Of a stretch of DNA of 64,000 nt, positions 1 through 10,694 are shown in pieces. Every line of letters starts with the position of its first letter. Positions within the stretch are counted from its first letter, which is position 1. The stretch is from the NCBI GenBank assembly GCA_015680685.1, contig MNCI01038085.1, positions 489,716 to 553,715 of the forward strand, written 5' to 3'. This stretch comes from Gnetum montanum. Lineage: Eukaryota; Streptophyta; Gnetopsida; Gnetales; Gnetaceae. The notes under the pieces were generated by a model that was given only the letters and a program-made list of their open reading frames with translations, was not told the DNA's origin and ran no database searches. The position numbers and the translations under genes were made by a program.

Positions 1-780
1 TGCATCTATGATATCATAGCAATGATGTCATAATCCATGCTACATCATCATTGATCCAATGTGTTGGAATGTGTGCAACCTTATAAATACTGACACTTGA
101 GCACACGATTCATAACTTTTCCATTCCATCCTTAAATAGACTCTTGCAGTTTCTTTTCATAGTTAGTGATAGAGTGAATCCTTGCAGTGTGAGGTTTAGC
201 AATTGTGTAGAATCTTTATTCGAATGAAATATACTTGGACATAGTTCATGTTTGGAAATAAAGATCAAGATCACTTTTCATCATTGCAAAATTCACTTAG
301 TTTACTTATTTTACTTAGCTTAATTTTCTTTTTTTAGTTAATCGTTTACATTTCCAAGTACTTTACTTACTTATTAGTAAAGTGGAATGAGTATTATTGG
401 TTTCAAGCATTCAAGTGTAATCATTTGGTGACTTAGTAGTGGTTTCACTTAATTTTCTTAGTAGTGAACTCACTTGGTAATCCCAATAACGGTTACATGA
501 GCCCAAGATGTGTACAGTAGACCAAGATTATATGCTCATCACTATAGGCTAAAGTAGATTTACATTACTGTCTTTATTTACATTTATATTTCTATTCTCA
601 AATTTGATCATGTTCACAACTAGAAGTATTAAAGTTCTAACAACATCAGTTAGTCATATGTCCCGCTAAAAGCTAAATCATACACTTGAACCTCACTAGC
701 TTAAAGTGGGAAGACAATGATCTTGAGCTCAACATCAATTACTAGCATAATAACATTGTCCATCTATAGATTATGATCTA
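1..780 (+). repeat. Truncated Athila-like LTR
   Basis: Decayed LTR in plus orientation whose U3 start lies before the window. It shows the order found in the intact LTRs here: a TATA box (TATAAATA, 82-89), the arm ATCTTTATT (212-220), the arm AATAAAGAT (257-265), then the block with 'taatcccaataacg' and the 'gtgggaagacaatgat' block near 700. The U5 end (CATCA) and the tRNA-Asp primer site are missing; the LTR is cut near 780, where copia sequence begins. The match is by shared motif order, not high identity, so it belongs to a diverged subfamily. Confidence 0.65.
82..89 (+). promoter_or_regulatory. LTR TATA box
   Basis: TATAAATA, 123 bases upstream of the first arm of the poly(A) hairpin, a spacing close to that of the TATA box in the other LTRs here (for example 23320-23327 before 23449). 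Likely the core promoter of the truncated LTR. Confidence 0.5.
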
Positions 781-787
781 GTTATGC

Positions 788-1030
788 ATGAGCATTCATG
801 AATTGTATGATAGAGTGTTGGATGCTTCACCACTCATCAATGAAGAAGATGAAAACTCCTTTGAAGAAAGGTATGGGTTTCTTTGTAATCAAATCATTTC
901 TTTTCAAATTTTATGCTTTAAAATGAAAGATATTCTATACAAGAAAGAGATAAAGATTACAACTCTTGATGATAAATGTTCTTATCTTAAAAGAGAAAAC
1001 TTGGACCTAATGGCTGACATTCAAAGATGA
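788..1030 (+). pseudogene. Copia gag C-terminal fragment, possible coiled coil
   Basis: An 80-codon reading frame rich in Glu, Lys, Leu and Asp (for example ERYGFLCNQI and YLKRENLDLMADI), of the charged helical kind found between gag and protease in Sirevirus polyproteins. It lies directly upstream of, and on the same strand as, the copia protease remnant at about 1330. No catalytic motif is present. The assignment is mainly by position, and the ATG is arbitrary because upstream gag is missing. Confidence 0.4.
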
Positions 1031-1319
1031 ACTAAGATTGCTAAGAAGTTGAATATGAAATCCTTAGATCAATAGCAAAATGTTGCACACATCAAGAGCT
1101 CTATAGAAGGAAGTTGTTCTAGGTTTGGTAATAGGACTTTAAACTATTTTTATTATGTAAATTTGGACATATCTAAGCATATTTCTATCTTAGAATGAAC
1201 CATTGCACTTGGTATTTTTAAAAACAACCTAGACAAGGTGTTTTGTAGGAAAGAAAAACTTGGAAGCCAAAAGAAAAAAAGCCTGAATAGAACTTGATGT
1301 CTCAAGTAGCTCTCTTAGT

Positions 1320-1890
1320 AGTTAAAACCATCATAGGGTATATTAACAATGGATGTTCAAAACATATGATAGGAGATAAAACCCAATTCATTCACTTCAC
1401 AGAACAAAATTGTCATCACTTTCAGAGATGACATGAAGGCTCCCATAACAAGCACATGAACCATAGGAGGAAAAGGTAAGGGACAATCAACTATAAATAA
1501 GGTATTCTTTGTCAAAGGATTAAAGCACAATATTTTGAGTGTAAGTCAACTATGTAATTCAAATTTCAATGTCACCTTTTCAAAATATACTTGTGGAATA
1601 AAAGACTTAACCACTAGAAACATTGTGATAGAAGTAGCTTGAAAAGCAAATGTTTACACTACTATTTTTGGAGATAATCCTAACCCTGAATCTAAGTGCT
1701 TGATTAGTAATATAGATGATACTCATATGTGGCATAAAATACTAGGCCATATAAACAAATGAATTCTTCAAACCTTGGTAATGAAAGAAATGGTTTGTAG
1801 ACTACTCAAAGTTAAAGACTTCAATTTGAACACCTATGAAGCATGTCAAAAGGGTAAGAAAACAAGGGTAAGATTTGGTAAGAAAAATTT
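1320..1890 (+). pseudogene. Copia protease and GAG-pre-integrase region, degraded
   Basis: Translation gives GYINNGCSKHMIGDKTQF, the counterpart of the copia protease active-site block (normally LDSGCSxHMTGD); the catalytic Asp-Ser is replaced by Asn-Asn. It is followed by KVFFVKGLKHNILSVSQLC, typical of copia, and then the integrase zinc region MWHKILGHINK ... ACQKGKKTR. In the zinc region the first Cys of the CxxC pair reads Tyr. Several in-frame stops are present, so the protein would be non-functional. Confidence 0.8.
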
Positions 1891-2700
1891 TATATCTAGC
1901 TCTCATCTCTTAGATTTACTTCACATAGATTTGGTTGATCCCTCTTAAACACTTAGTTTGGGCAAGAACAAATATTTTCTAACCATTCTTGATGATTATT
2001 CTTGCTTTACTTAGGTTGTTGTTCTATATCATAAGGATGAGGCATTTGATCATTTTTTTAAGAATTTGTAATCATATTCAAAAAGAATAAGGCTACAGTA
2101 TCAAGGTAATTAGGAGTGACAATGAAGGAAAATTCAAGAATGCCAAGTTTTAATAATCTATCAAATAAATGACATACTTTATCAATTTTTGGTTGCAAGA
2201 ACTCCTTAATAGAATGGAGTAGCTAAAAGGAAAAATAGGATTGTAAATGAAATGATAAGAATAATATTGTATGATAAGAATCTTTCCTACTACTTTTAGG
2301 TTGAAGTAATTAATACTACCTGCTATAATTATGGACTAGCAAAAAGCCTTCTATAAGCTATTTTCATGTCTTTGGTTCCAAATTATATATTCTAAATAAT
2401 AAAGATATTTTACAAAAGTTTGATCCTAAAACTAATGAAGACATTTTCTTAGGATATTCTTCTGTCAGTATAGCATATAGAATCTTCAACAAAAGAACAC
2501 ATGTTGTAGAAGAAACTCCTAATGTTAAAATTAATGATAGTGACATTATTTCTTCACATCCTAATGAAGAAGTAGTTCCCATTAAAAATTTATCTAGTGC
2601 CTCACAAGTACAAATTGATAAAAATTTAGAACTAGATAGTGAACATGAAGAAGAAGATGAGGAGGTGTCACCCACTCAACCTAAGATACCCAAACTTAGT
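1891..2700 (+). pseudogene. Copia integrase core, degraded
   Basis: The catalytic core is recognisable: LLHIDLVDPS (first Asp) near 1917, FLTILDDYSCFT near 1980, and RSDNEGKFKNAKF (second Asp) near 2115. The third catalytic position, normally Glu in NGVxERxNR, reads NGVAKRKNR near 2210, so Glu is replaced by Lys, and two stops stand just before it. The following stretch (2430-2700) is the variable acidic linker between integrase and RT, rich in Asp, Glu and Ser. Confidence 0.8.
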
Positions 2701-3460
2701 AAAAACCACTCTATCCATGATTTAATCAAGCAAATCCAAGATGGAATTTGCACAAGTCAAATTAAGGATATGTGTGCCTATGTAGGATACCTTTCACAAC
2801 TAGAATCCAAAAACTTCAAAGAAGTAGAAGGAGAAGAAGGATGAATCTCCACTTTGCAAAATGAACTAAATTAGTTTTCTAGAAATGATATGTGGGACTT
2901 ATCACCTAAACCAAACCATAAATCAATTATTGGAAGAAAGTGGATCTTTGGAAATAAAACCAACAAAAATGGGAATATCATTAAATATAAAGCTAGGCTA
3001 GTTGAAAAACGCTATAATCAAAAAGAAGGAATTAATTTTGATCATACATTTTCTCCTATTGCTAGACTAGAATCCATTAGACTTATATTGGCACATGCTA
3101 GTACTAAAAACATTAAGTTATATAAAATGGATGTAAAAAGTAAATTTCTAAATGGAACTATACAAGAGAGGTTTATGTTAAACAACATGAGGGATTTTTT
3201 GATCCCATTGATCCTGATCATGTTTATAAGCTTAAGAAGGCCCTCTATGGACTTAAACAAGCTTTTAGAGCTTGGTATGAAATGAATTCCAAACACCTTA
3301 CATCAAATGGTTTTGAAAGAGGTAAAGTTGATGTCACTTTATTTCTTAAAAGAGAAGGTAATGATTTACTTATTCTTAAAATCTATGTTGATGATACTAT
3401 TTTTGGTGCAACTAATGAGATACTATGAAATAGGGTTTTAGATCTTATGCAATCATAATT
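2701..3460 (+). pseudogene. Copia reverse transcriptase, frameshifted
   Basis: The copia RT signature is clear: MWDLSPKPNHKSIIGRKWIF, then NKNGNIIKYKARLVEKRYNQ, then FSPIARLESIRLILAHAS and [15 protein letters not shown] frameshift near 3175 moves the continuation ([15 protein letters not shown] style) to another frame. The active-site block reads [13 protein letters not shown] near 3380, so YVDD itself is intact. Stops follow at about 3427 and 3458. In copia elements RT copies the genomic RNA in the cytoplasmic particle; this copy cannot make it. Confidence 0.88.
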
Positions 3461-3464
3461 TGAA

Positions 3465-3985
3465 ATGAGTATGATGAGAGAGCTCAACAATTTTCTTGGA
3501 TTTCAAATTAATCGAACAAAAGATAGAACCTTTAGTTTTCAAATGAAATATGTCAAATATCTACTACTCAAGTTCAAATTAGTAGAAGTTAAAGTAAAGA
3601 ACACTCTCATGGCAATAAATTTTAAGCTTATCAAATATCAACAAGGAAAACCTTTTGATCACAAGCATTATAGAGATTGGTCAGGTTGTTCATATGACCA
3701 TTGAAGCCCAAGTAGAAATTTCTTCCTTCTAGGAAAAAGCCTTGTTTCTTGGACAACTAAAAAGAAAACTTCCAAAACACTTTCTATGGTAGAAGCCAAA
3801 TACATTTCAACTAGAAGCTGCTATGCCCAACTCTTATGGATGAAAGAAACACTCAAGGACTTAGGGGTAAAATCCCAACCTACACCAATTATTTATGAAA
3901 ATAGTAGCACCATCAATATGACAAAGAATCTATTTCAACATTCACGTATCAAAAACATTAAAATTCACCATAACATCATATGAGA
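3465..3985 (+). pseudogene. Copia RT thumb and RNase H remnant
   Basis: Starts with MRELNNFLGFQINRTKDRTF, the copia 'LGxQI' block, and continues through FSFQMKYVKYLLLKF. After a break, the RNase H part reads MVEAKYISTRSCYAQLLWMK and then IIYENSSTINMTKN, followed by the HSRIKNIKIHHNII block that ends copia polyproteins. The usual STxEAEY acidic pair is altered (MVEAKY). The RNase H Asp in YxDNxxAI reads Glu (IIYENSS). The region after 3985 is the untranslated 3' part. Confidence 0.82.
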
Positions 3986-4554
3986 ACATACTCAATGTGG
4001 GCATATAAAACCAGGGTTGATTAGAACATAAAATCAACCTATAGATGGTGTCATCAAACCTCTTAATGAACAATGATTAACTACTCTTTGTAAAGACATG
4101 GGAATAGGACCATGTCCTACCAAGTAAGTTTCTTGCTTTTAAAACTTTAACAAAACGTTTTCATTCTAGGCTCTTAAAACCCAAAAAATATATAGTTTCA
4201 TACCTTTTCTTTCTTACACTTATTTAGGAGGATATCTTCCAACCTCTTTTTGTGATGATGTATTTCTTGGTGCTAGTATTTGAAATAAAGGTGGCTCTTT
4301 CTTTATGACATCTTGTTAAGAATATATTTGATTATTTCTAAGATATTTAGCATGTTAAGTAATGTTGCATTGACATCTCTTGGGAATAATTGATCTAGGT
4401 GTTAAAATTTGAATGTGCATATCATTACTCTCCTTGTCATAGAATTACTATACTTGATCCTTTTTTTTTATGTCTAAAAAGAGGGAGAGAGATATGCATT
4501 TTTTATTATGAGATAGGCTATACCAATCCATTTTCTTATGTTTTGGACATCACC

Positions 4555-4567
4555 AAAAAGGAGAAGA
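4555..4567 (+). promoter_or_regulatory. Copia polypurine tract
   Basis: AAAAAGGAGAAGA immediately upstream of the LTR start TGTTGACC. A purine run directly before the 3' LTR is the plus-strand primer in LTR retrotransposons. The boundary is supported by the inverted LTR copy, whose TGTTGACC end is at 39851-39858. Confidence 0.7.
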
Positions 4568-4568
4568 T

Positions 4569-5690
4569 TGTTGACCTTTTAGTATATCAAAACCTTAAGG
4601 AAAATGGGGAACAATGAATGTTTGTGGTGAATGAAGTTTTTGTAGGGCATGAATGAGAACTCAAAGAAATGTGAAAATGGAGATTACATGGGCAAGATAA
4701 GAGCATGGATGAAAATGAAGGCTACTATTCAAATGATGATGCTTCGAGGATTGGGAAGAAGGTGAATTGATGGAATGAAGCCTCTAAAATTAAGGAACAA
4801 AAGTTGAAAAGATGTCCATTGCTTTTAGGAGATGTCTCCATAGAGACATCTCCTAAGAAATGTCCCACTTTCAAATGAGATATCTCTCCCAAGTTAAAGT
4901 AGATATCAAGTATATGTCTCTACCATGAAGAAGACATCTACATTAGTTGTTAGATAGTCCTTGTATGATTCTAATAATTTTAGGGAAACTCCAAGGATAT
5001 ATGTAGATTGTAAAATCTAATGAATGTGATAAGGCATCATTTCACATCAAGATCCTCATTCTCTATTCATGGTATTGTACTTTTGTACTTCATTGTCACA
5101 TCATTTTCTTGGTTGTATTTAGTACAGTATTTCATTGTCACATCATTTGTTTGGTTTTATGTGATATTATGCTTCAAGACACATCATTGGGTTGAATGTG
5201 GTATGTGCTTCAAAGTGCAAGGATCTATAATTGTAGTTACATTGTTTCCTTGTTTTTCTCTCTCTCTCTTTTGGTGCCTTATGAGGTTGATGTGCTTCTT
5301 ACAAGAAGGCATCCCTATTAAGCTTATTGGAATCTTATGAGATTGAGTGGTTTTGCAACATCAAAACATTTCAAAGTAGAGCTTAATTTTGTAAAGGTTA
5401 TGAGATTCTTGAAACCACATTTTGAGCTTGTTGGGACCTTACATGGTTGAGTGGTTTTGTAGTGAGGAAACACTCAAAAGTAGAGCTTAGAGATTGTGCA
5501 AGGTGTGGTACCATTCAAACCACATTTTGGAAGGACCAAAGTCTAGAGATGTGCAAGGAATCTATCCTCCAAGTGTGGAAGTACCCAAGTTTGGGAAGCA
5601 TGTAAAATTTGGGGTGTTTGTGTTGTAGGAATAATTTTTATTGGAGAACTTATTTAACCCTCCTTCTAAGTTCTTAATTCTTAATTACAA
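4569..5690 (+). repeat. 3' LTR of the copia element
   Basis: Begins TGTTGACCTTTTAGTATATC right after the polypurine tract. The same sequence occurs inverted at 39858-38748, where it is followed by an initiator-Met primer site and a Sirevirus gag start, so both ends of this LTR family are defined. Shared blocks include the 'gacatctcc' motif cluster (about 4830-4950) and the 'accacattttg' blocks (about 5415-5540). The 3' end is approximate, inferred from the length of the inverted copy (about 1.1 kb). Confidence 0.72.
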
Positions 5691-6120
5691 GTACCATTTT
5701 TCATTTTACCACATGCTATATGTTTGGAAAAATTTAATATTATTTATTATATATTAATATTTTATTATTTAGTTTAGTAAACTTAAAACACAAATAAATT
5801 TATTTCTAGATGTCTAATTGAGATGAAACAAGTGTTGTTAAGATCATCATTGTATGTACTATTTTATGATGCACCTAGTGAAATTTTTTGACATTTATCT
5901 TTTTGTGGCTATGCAAATATCTATTTTTATTAAATAAATTTTATTTAATTATATATGTGAGTATTATGAAAGTTTGCTATGTTATAATGAATATTTTTTA
6001 TGTATTTACCACTTTCTTTTGAGTTAGTTAATCAATGTTAAATTTAGATCCTTGAGGTTTCATAGTATCTCTATTAGTTATTAATAGAATATTTTATCGA
6101 CAATTAATATGGGTGTTACA
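5691..6120 (+). repeat. AT-rich segment ending in an LTR-like GGGTGTTACA
   Basis: No coding sequence is visible. The segment ends GGGTGTTACA at 6111-6120, four bases before a TGGTATC primer-like site. GGGTGTTACA is a familiar 3' end of plant chromovirus-type LTRs. The matching LTR start (TGTAACACCC) was not found upstream, so only a truncated LTR end is proposed. Confidence 0.4.
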
Positions 6121-6124
6121 AGGT

Positions 6125-6140
6125 TGGTATCAAAACATGG
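6125..6140 (+). promoter_or_regulatory. Initiator-Met tRNA primer-binding-like site
   Basis: TGGTATCAAAACATGG closely follows the start of the usual plant retrotransposon primer site TGGTATCAGAGC, and lies just after a GTTACA LTR-type end. No recognisable gag follows, so this may be the 5' end of a truncated element. Confidence 0.5.
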
Positions 6141-6505
6141 ATTTTTCCTTGGATGTCATTGTATGGAATTATTTTAAACATTATTTGATTTGTTTGATAC
6201 TTTCTAGATTTGAATTAGTACAAAATGAATAGGGCATATGCTTTGCATTATAAGGAAGATGTCAAAACTTGTAACAATTTGATTTTAAGCACAAATGATG
6301 ACATAGCCAACATGATATCTTAGAGGAACTATAGAAGACTATAATAATGTCTCAAGTGATTTAAATTGGTAACCTATTGTTTATAAAGTTTTGTTAGACA
6401 TTGAGCTAACTAACGACTTCTCATTGGCATAGTCAACGATGATTATTTACAAGATCTTACATAGAGAAAGATTTAAGAAAGACTAAGAGATATGTTAGGC
6501 CTATA

Positions 6506-7057
6506 ATGCAAGATCATGACAATTCAAGGAATGCTAATGCTAAGTACGCTATAGAGAAAGCCAAAGACTATGTAAGGGACATTAAGGCAGATGATGTTGG
6601 TGCTATGGGAGGTAAGAGAGCTTATCTAAAGGCTAGATCTTGTGGAGCTCCAAAGGAATGCCCTTTTATGGCTTGGCTATCCACTGAATTTTCTTTTCTC
6701 ACTTGGGGTTTGGATATTGAGTCCAATGTTTGGGGGCAATATCAAGATTGCTCCAAAGATGAAGAAAAATAAGAAGAGCCACCAACTCATGGAGAGTCAT
6801 CATGGGGATGGGGAGAAGCTTTGGCCTCTCAAGAAGAAAATGAAGGAGTCAGTGAAGAAGAACAACAGAGCTCCTCCCGAAAAGAAAATGAAGAAAAGCT
6901 TGAAGAGAAAGCTTCATCAGATCAAGGTGAGAGCTCTACCAAACAAGAAGATAACAAGACCGCCTACATCACATCAGAAATATCTTATGAAAAGGTGAAG
7001 GAGATGAAGATTACCACTAGGGTAACCCTTACAATTCAGTTTCTGTCCCAAGAATAG
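6506..7057 (+). pseudogene. Interrupted reading frame of unknown function with acidic tail
   Basis: One frame runs from 6506 to 7057 with a single in-frame TAA at 6770-6772. The first 88 codons include KYAIEKAKDYVRDIKADDVG and a Cys- and Trp-containing part (ARSCGAPKECPFMAWLSTEF). After the stop the same frame continues for about 95 codons as a Glu, Ser and Lys-rich stretch (EENEGVSEEEQQSSSRKENE), probably disordered. The frame is also open upstream of the first ATG for a short distance. I do not recognise the family. It lies 370 bases after a primer-binding-like site, so it could be an unusual gag or a captured host exon. Composition differs from the surrounding AT-rich DNA. Confidence 0.4.
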
Positions 7058-7249
7058 TCCATTGAAGGACTTGATAATGTATAGTTGTTATGTACAGTTT
7101 GATTTTCTTCTAGGAATGAGGTTTTTGTCCCATCTCACCTTATGTTAAATGGGAATTTTCCTCAAAAAAGATTTCTTCTTGAATGTAAAAATTCAATGAA
7201 AATTTCAAGATGTTTTAGTTTGGGAATGAGGCTGTATAAGTTTATTTAA

Positions 7250-8410
7250 GTTTTTAAGGGGGCAGAAATGTTGGCACATTTAGCCATTGTATGGAACAGA
7301 GACATGAGATGGTTGAGATTTTCTGAAATATTACAATACAAATATTTGAAATGGCAAGATGTGATTGGGAAAGGTATTGGTTTCTATCATTTTTTTTAAA
7401 TAAAGAAGAAGAAGAGAAAGAGATGGAAATCACTATGGGGATTTTAATGAATTCTCCCGTAAAAAGATAAGCATAAACCTTAGCCCTGTTCCAAAGGGGA
7501 GACGTTGATTTCTTTTGGGACACATCGCACAAATTAAACAGAAAATCAGAATTTTTCACCATGGTATGAGCGCAAGGTACCAAGGCATCGTGCCTTTGGG
7601 AAGACCGCAATATTCACCGGCATTTTGCAGGTCACGATTGAGGGTAACAGTGCAGCAATGCAGACCACGATCGGAGGCAACGACGAAGAGGGTGGCAAAG
7701 GCATCAGTGTGACGTTATTCATGCAGAGAAAAGAAAAATGTGGCTGCAGCAGTCATCAAGAAATAGAGGAAAAGAAAGGGACAGACATCAGCATTTTGTT
7801 TTTTGTTGGGCAGCAAAACATAAGCAATGTTGACCGCCTCTATGATAGGTGAACAGGGCCACAAAACCCCCTCATGCGTCACCAAACCCTGCTGGATTCT
7901 GTGCTATTCTGAAACCCTCGCTGTTCTAAAAACAAAAAGAAGAAGCTTTGCCGTAGTGGGAGGAGCCCTAAGATTTAAACATCATCACAAACCGCGTGGT
8001 ACAGACGACACAATATTTTCGGGCAGTTGCAGGCCTGTGAATGCATTTCAAAAGGTGTTCTAGGCGGTAAAAGAAACAACAAAAAATCGACAATTACCAT
8101 TTTATCCACCCTGGAACCTGCAATCAAAAATGATATAACCATGCCCGATGCTAATGCCTTTGATACATCAACGTTTCCTGACATGGTGGCTGAGCCTTCT
8201 CCTATGCCGGCAGTTGCTGGTAACAATTTTTGGTATGTTGAATCAGTTGCAGGATCGGTGGCTTTGCCTTCGGGTTCGTCTTTCAGGTCATTCCGAATTT
8301 TAGCTACAATTATCGGGATGCAAAAAAATAAATTAACTACCACTACCACCAATAAGGTGGAGATTATATTATATTTCTATTACAAAATCGTAAAGCTTAG
8401 TGGCACTTAG
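7250..8410. other. GC-richer segment of unknown origin
   Basis: Base composition rises clearly here relative to both sides. Short overlapping frames exist on both strands. The longest are 8027-8410 (+, 127 codons) and 7975-8352 (-, 125 codons). The minus-strand frame begins with a hydrophobic stretch (MVVVVVNLFFCIPIIVAKI) that could be a signal peptide or anchor, and has a second hydrophobic patch (SGMVISFLIAG). Nothing matches a family I know, and no exon boundaries can be fixed. It could be a captured fragment of a host gene. Confidence 0.3.
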
Positions 8411-8639
8411 AATTTAAAATTTAAAATAGATTAGATTAGGGATCTAAACAAAGTACATAATACAATACATATAGTGTGGAGCCCTATTTTAGAAAAGCTT
8501 GCTTTAAAACATTATTATACATAAGTCATTACCTATTAAAAATTTTCCATATTGATTATCCCATTTAAAGTCACATTAAAGTTAGCATAAAATGCTCCTC
8601 ATTTTATGTATACTTCCCAACTTCCTAAATCACATAATT

Positions 8640-10160
8640 TTCTCCTAGCTTATTGGACAAGTAATCCTCTGATTGGTTAGTCAAATTACTTAAGAGAGAA
8701 GATAGGAGAGATATTTTTGAGATATTTTTGGGATATTTTTCCTAGGAAAAGGAGAATCTCATTTTTTGGGAAGTCTTATACACCACTTAGAAGACTTGAC
8801 ATCTCATTTTAAAGAGGCAAAATTAAAGAGATATATATGTGTATGAAGTAAGTTGCCACTATAGCTTGTATTCCTATGTATTTTAGAAATTATATTTTAA
8901 TTTTCTATAATATTGTAACTACCAAGGCCACTTGTCAACTTCTTTTTGGTTGGCTAAGTTGCAACCATCTTAAATTGTTGTAACTTACCTAACTTGTTGG
9001 GCAAGTAATCTCCTCATTGGTTGGCTAAGTTACTTGGGAGAAAAGTTAGGTGAGATATTTTTGAATATGTAACTTCCCTACCTACCTTTGAACCCTATAA
9101 AAAGGCTTCAGGGGTCAAGGAGGAAAAGGGGGAGAGAATCACTAGGGGTCTCACACATCACACTTGGAAGATTTGTAAAGAAGATTTCTTGGAAGATGGC
9201 TTGCTAGAATAAAGATTTCAGCCTCTTTGTCATGGTCCTGTGAGTTATGCATTTCATTTTTTGTTTTGTTTAAATTGTTTAGCTAGTGGTTTAGATAGTA
9301 TCATCCTTGGCAAGTAATTTTGGGATTTTTGGATTGCTCTTATTGTTCTTGTTGCTCGATAGAAATTTCTATTAAAATTTTGCCATAGAAGCGCTTGTGT
9401 TTAAAAGCCTTCAGAGTATTTTAGTAGTAAATTTCATTATTGTGCAATGTGTGGGAACTGCTATTGGGATTGTTGTAAGAGAGCCTCTGTTTGTAGTCAC
9501 GCCGTTGAACAATTCAGTAGTCGAGAGGGTTCAGAAAATCTTTGGTATTTTGATGGGACCAGAATAGCTTCTTTTTATCTTTAAAGTGAATTCTCGTGGT
9601 ATTTCAATCAGAAATTGTCAAGTCTTTTAAAGGTTCTGTTTGAATGCAATCGTTGACATCTATTATCTAGTCAAAATGGAGTCTCGTACGTGGTAGTTTA
9701 CGCAGCAATTTTTGGTAGCATAATAGGATTGTCTTGAAGATATTGCTTGTTTGAGCCTTGGAAGTTTGAACAATTCGTAGATATTGAATTTGGGATAGCT
9801 TTATTGCGAAGTGTTTACTCGTGTCATTTTACCTTGTTTAAATATTTGAGGTCTACACAAATCTGCTTTCTTTTCTTTTCTGCTTATTTCCATCGAATCT
9901 TGCTCTATTTCTAGTTTTCTTGTGGAACTATCTCTTTCTCTGGGGAAAATTAGGAGTAGATTGCGGAGTTGTGCTCAAATGTTTTTGCAAAATTTTATTT
10001 GTTACAAGTAGGTATTATAAGGACCGCGTAGACTAGGTAGTTGAACAAAATAGGAAATTTTCAAGAACTCAGAGTACTTGGCAAAGTTGGCTGAATCTCT
10101 TTAAAGTAAGTCATTTGTAGTTCACACACAACGAAATTGTTACATTTTACACAACCACAT
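8640..10160 (+). repeat. LTR-like block with promoter, unassigned family
   Basis: Shows LTR-type organisation on the plus strand: repeated upstream motifs (the 'ggcaagtaatc ... ttggttggctaagttac' unit at about 8990-9040 and a diverged copy at about 8655-8690), a TATA box (ctataaaaagg, 9095-9105), a purine-rich leader, and AATAAAG at 9208-9214. Possible ends are TGTAAC at 8914 and GTTACA at 10139-10144, but no target duplication was found. A weak initiator-Met-like site (GGTATCTGGGCC, 10211-10222) follows. No coding sequence is present. Confidence 0.35.
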
Positions 10161-10289
10161 GCCGCAACAGCACACACACATACTCACATTAACTACTATG
10201 TTTATTTAGAGGTATCTGGGCCTTGGTGTTGCCAGAGACCAGCAGGCACCTAAATCCTATTCGAGGACACTCATTGGTGGTCGTGTCCC

Positions 10290-10694
10290 AAACGGTCGCC
10301 AATAGTTTTCTCATTATTTTTTCCTTCTTATCTTTATTTATTAATTCTGCTTTCTTTGTTCTTTCATCCATGACTTTCAAGCAAGTTGTAACTTTTTCAT
10401 TCATCAATTAATACAACTTATCTACCCTTGCTTCAATCTCAATGATAAACTTCTACATTGGAAAGGTTTTACATGAAGTCATCTCATTAAGAGCTATATC
10501 TTCTTCTTGATCATAAATCTAGACCTCCTTCTTGAAAAGGGTTGGGTCCTAATTATATTCCTCTACACTCTTCCTTTTTCATAGCTCTCGTTATTCATTT
10601 GGAACTTATTCAATTAGCCTTTATATCTAATAAGCTTTTAGCTTTGATAACCTTCCATGAGAATAGATTCCAAGGATCTTCCTTGTTTTATTAT
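10290..10694 (-). pseudogene. Element C gag, C-terminal part
   Basis: The minus-strand translation resembles the gag of element D just upstream of its zinc knuckle. It includes the part matching the 'EEYNxDPSFxxKxVRF' block of D and then LMNEKVTTCLKVMDERTKKA, comparable to 'DSLDSRLELVLKIVEESK'. Stops and frameshifts are frequent. The sequence ends at the A1 insertion point (10694/10695); upstream codons are found again at 18118 and beyond. Confidence 0.6.

Larger units (their letters stand above)
788..5690 (+). mobile_element. Decayed Ty1/copia element (Sirevirus type), 5' truncated
   Basis: The copia domain order is visible on the plus strand: gag C-terminal remnant, protease and GAG-pre-integrase, integrase, linker, reverse transcriptase, RNase H, polypurine tract and 3' LTR. 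RT following integrase is diagnostic of copia rather than gypsy. Many stops and frameshifts make it non-functional. The 5' LTR and most of gag are missing; the left edge abuts an Athila-like LTR. Assignment to the Sirevirus group rests on the RT and RNase H style (YVDD followed by TIFGATNE) and on the 3' LTR, which matches (inverted) the LTR at 38748-39858 that is next to a Sirevirus-type gag start. Confidence 0.8.

Noticed and set aside
6642-6998. 118-codon Lys-rich frame overlapping 6506-7057
   Set aside because: Out of frame with the better supported frame; its Lys/Met/Ser composition is what a shifted Glu/Ser/Lys-rich stretch gives.
8914-10144. Exact LTR boundaries TGTAAC...GTTACA
   Set aside because: The inverted ends fit, but flanking bases (AATAT and TTTTA) are not a duplication; only an approximate LTR-like block is reported.
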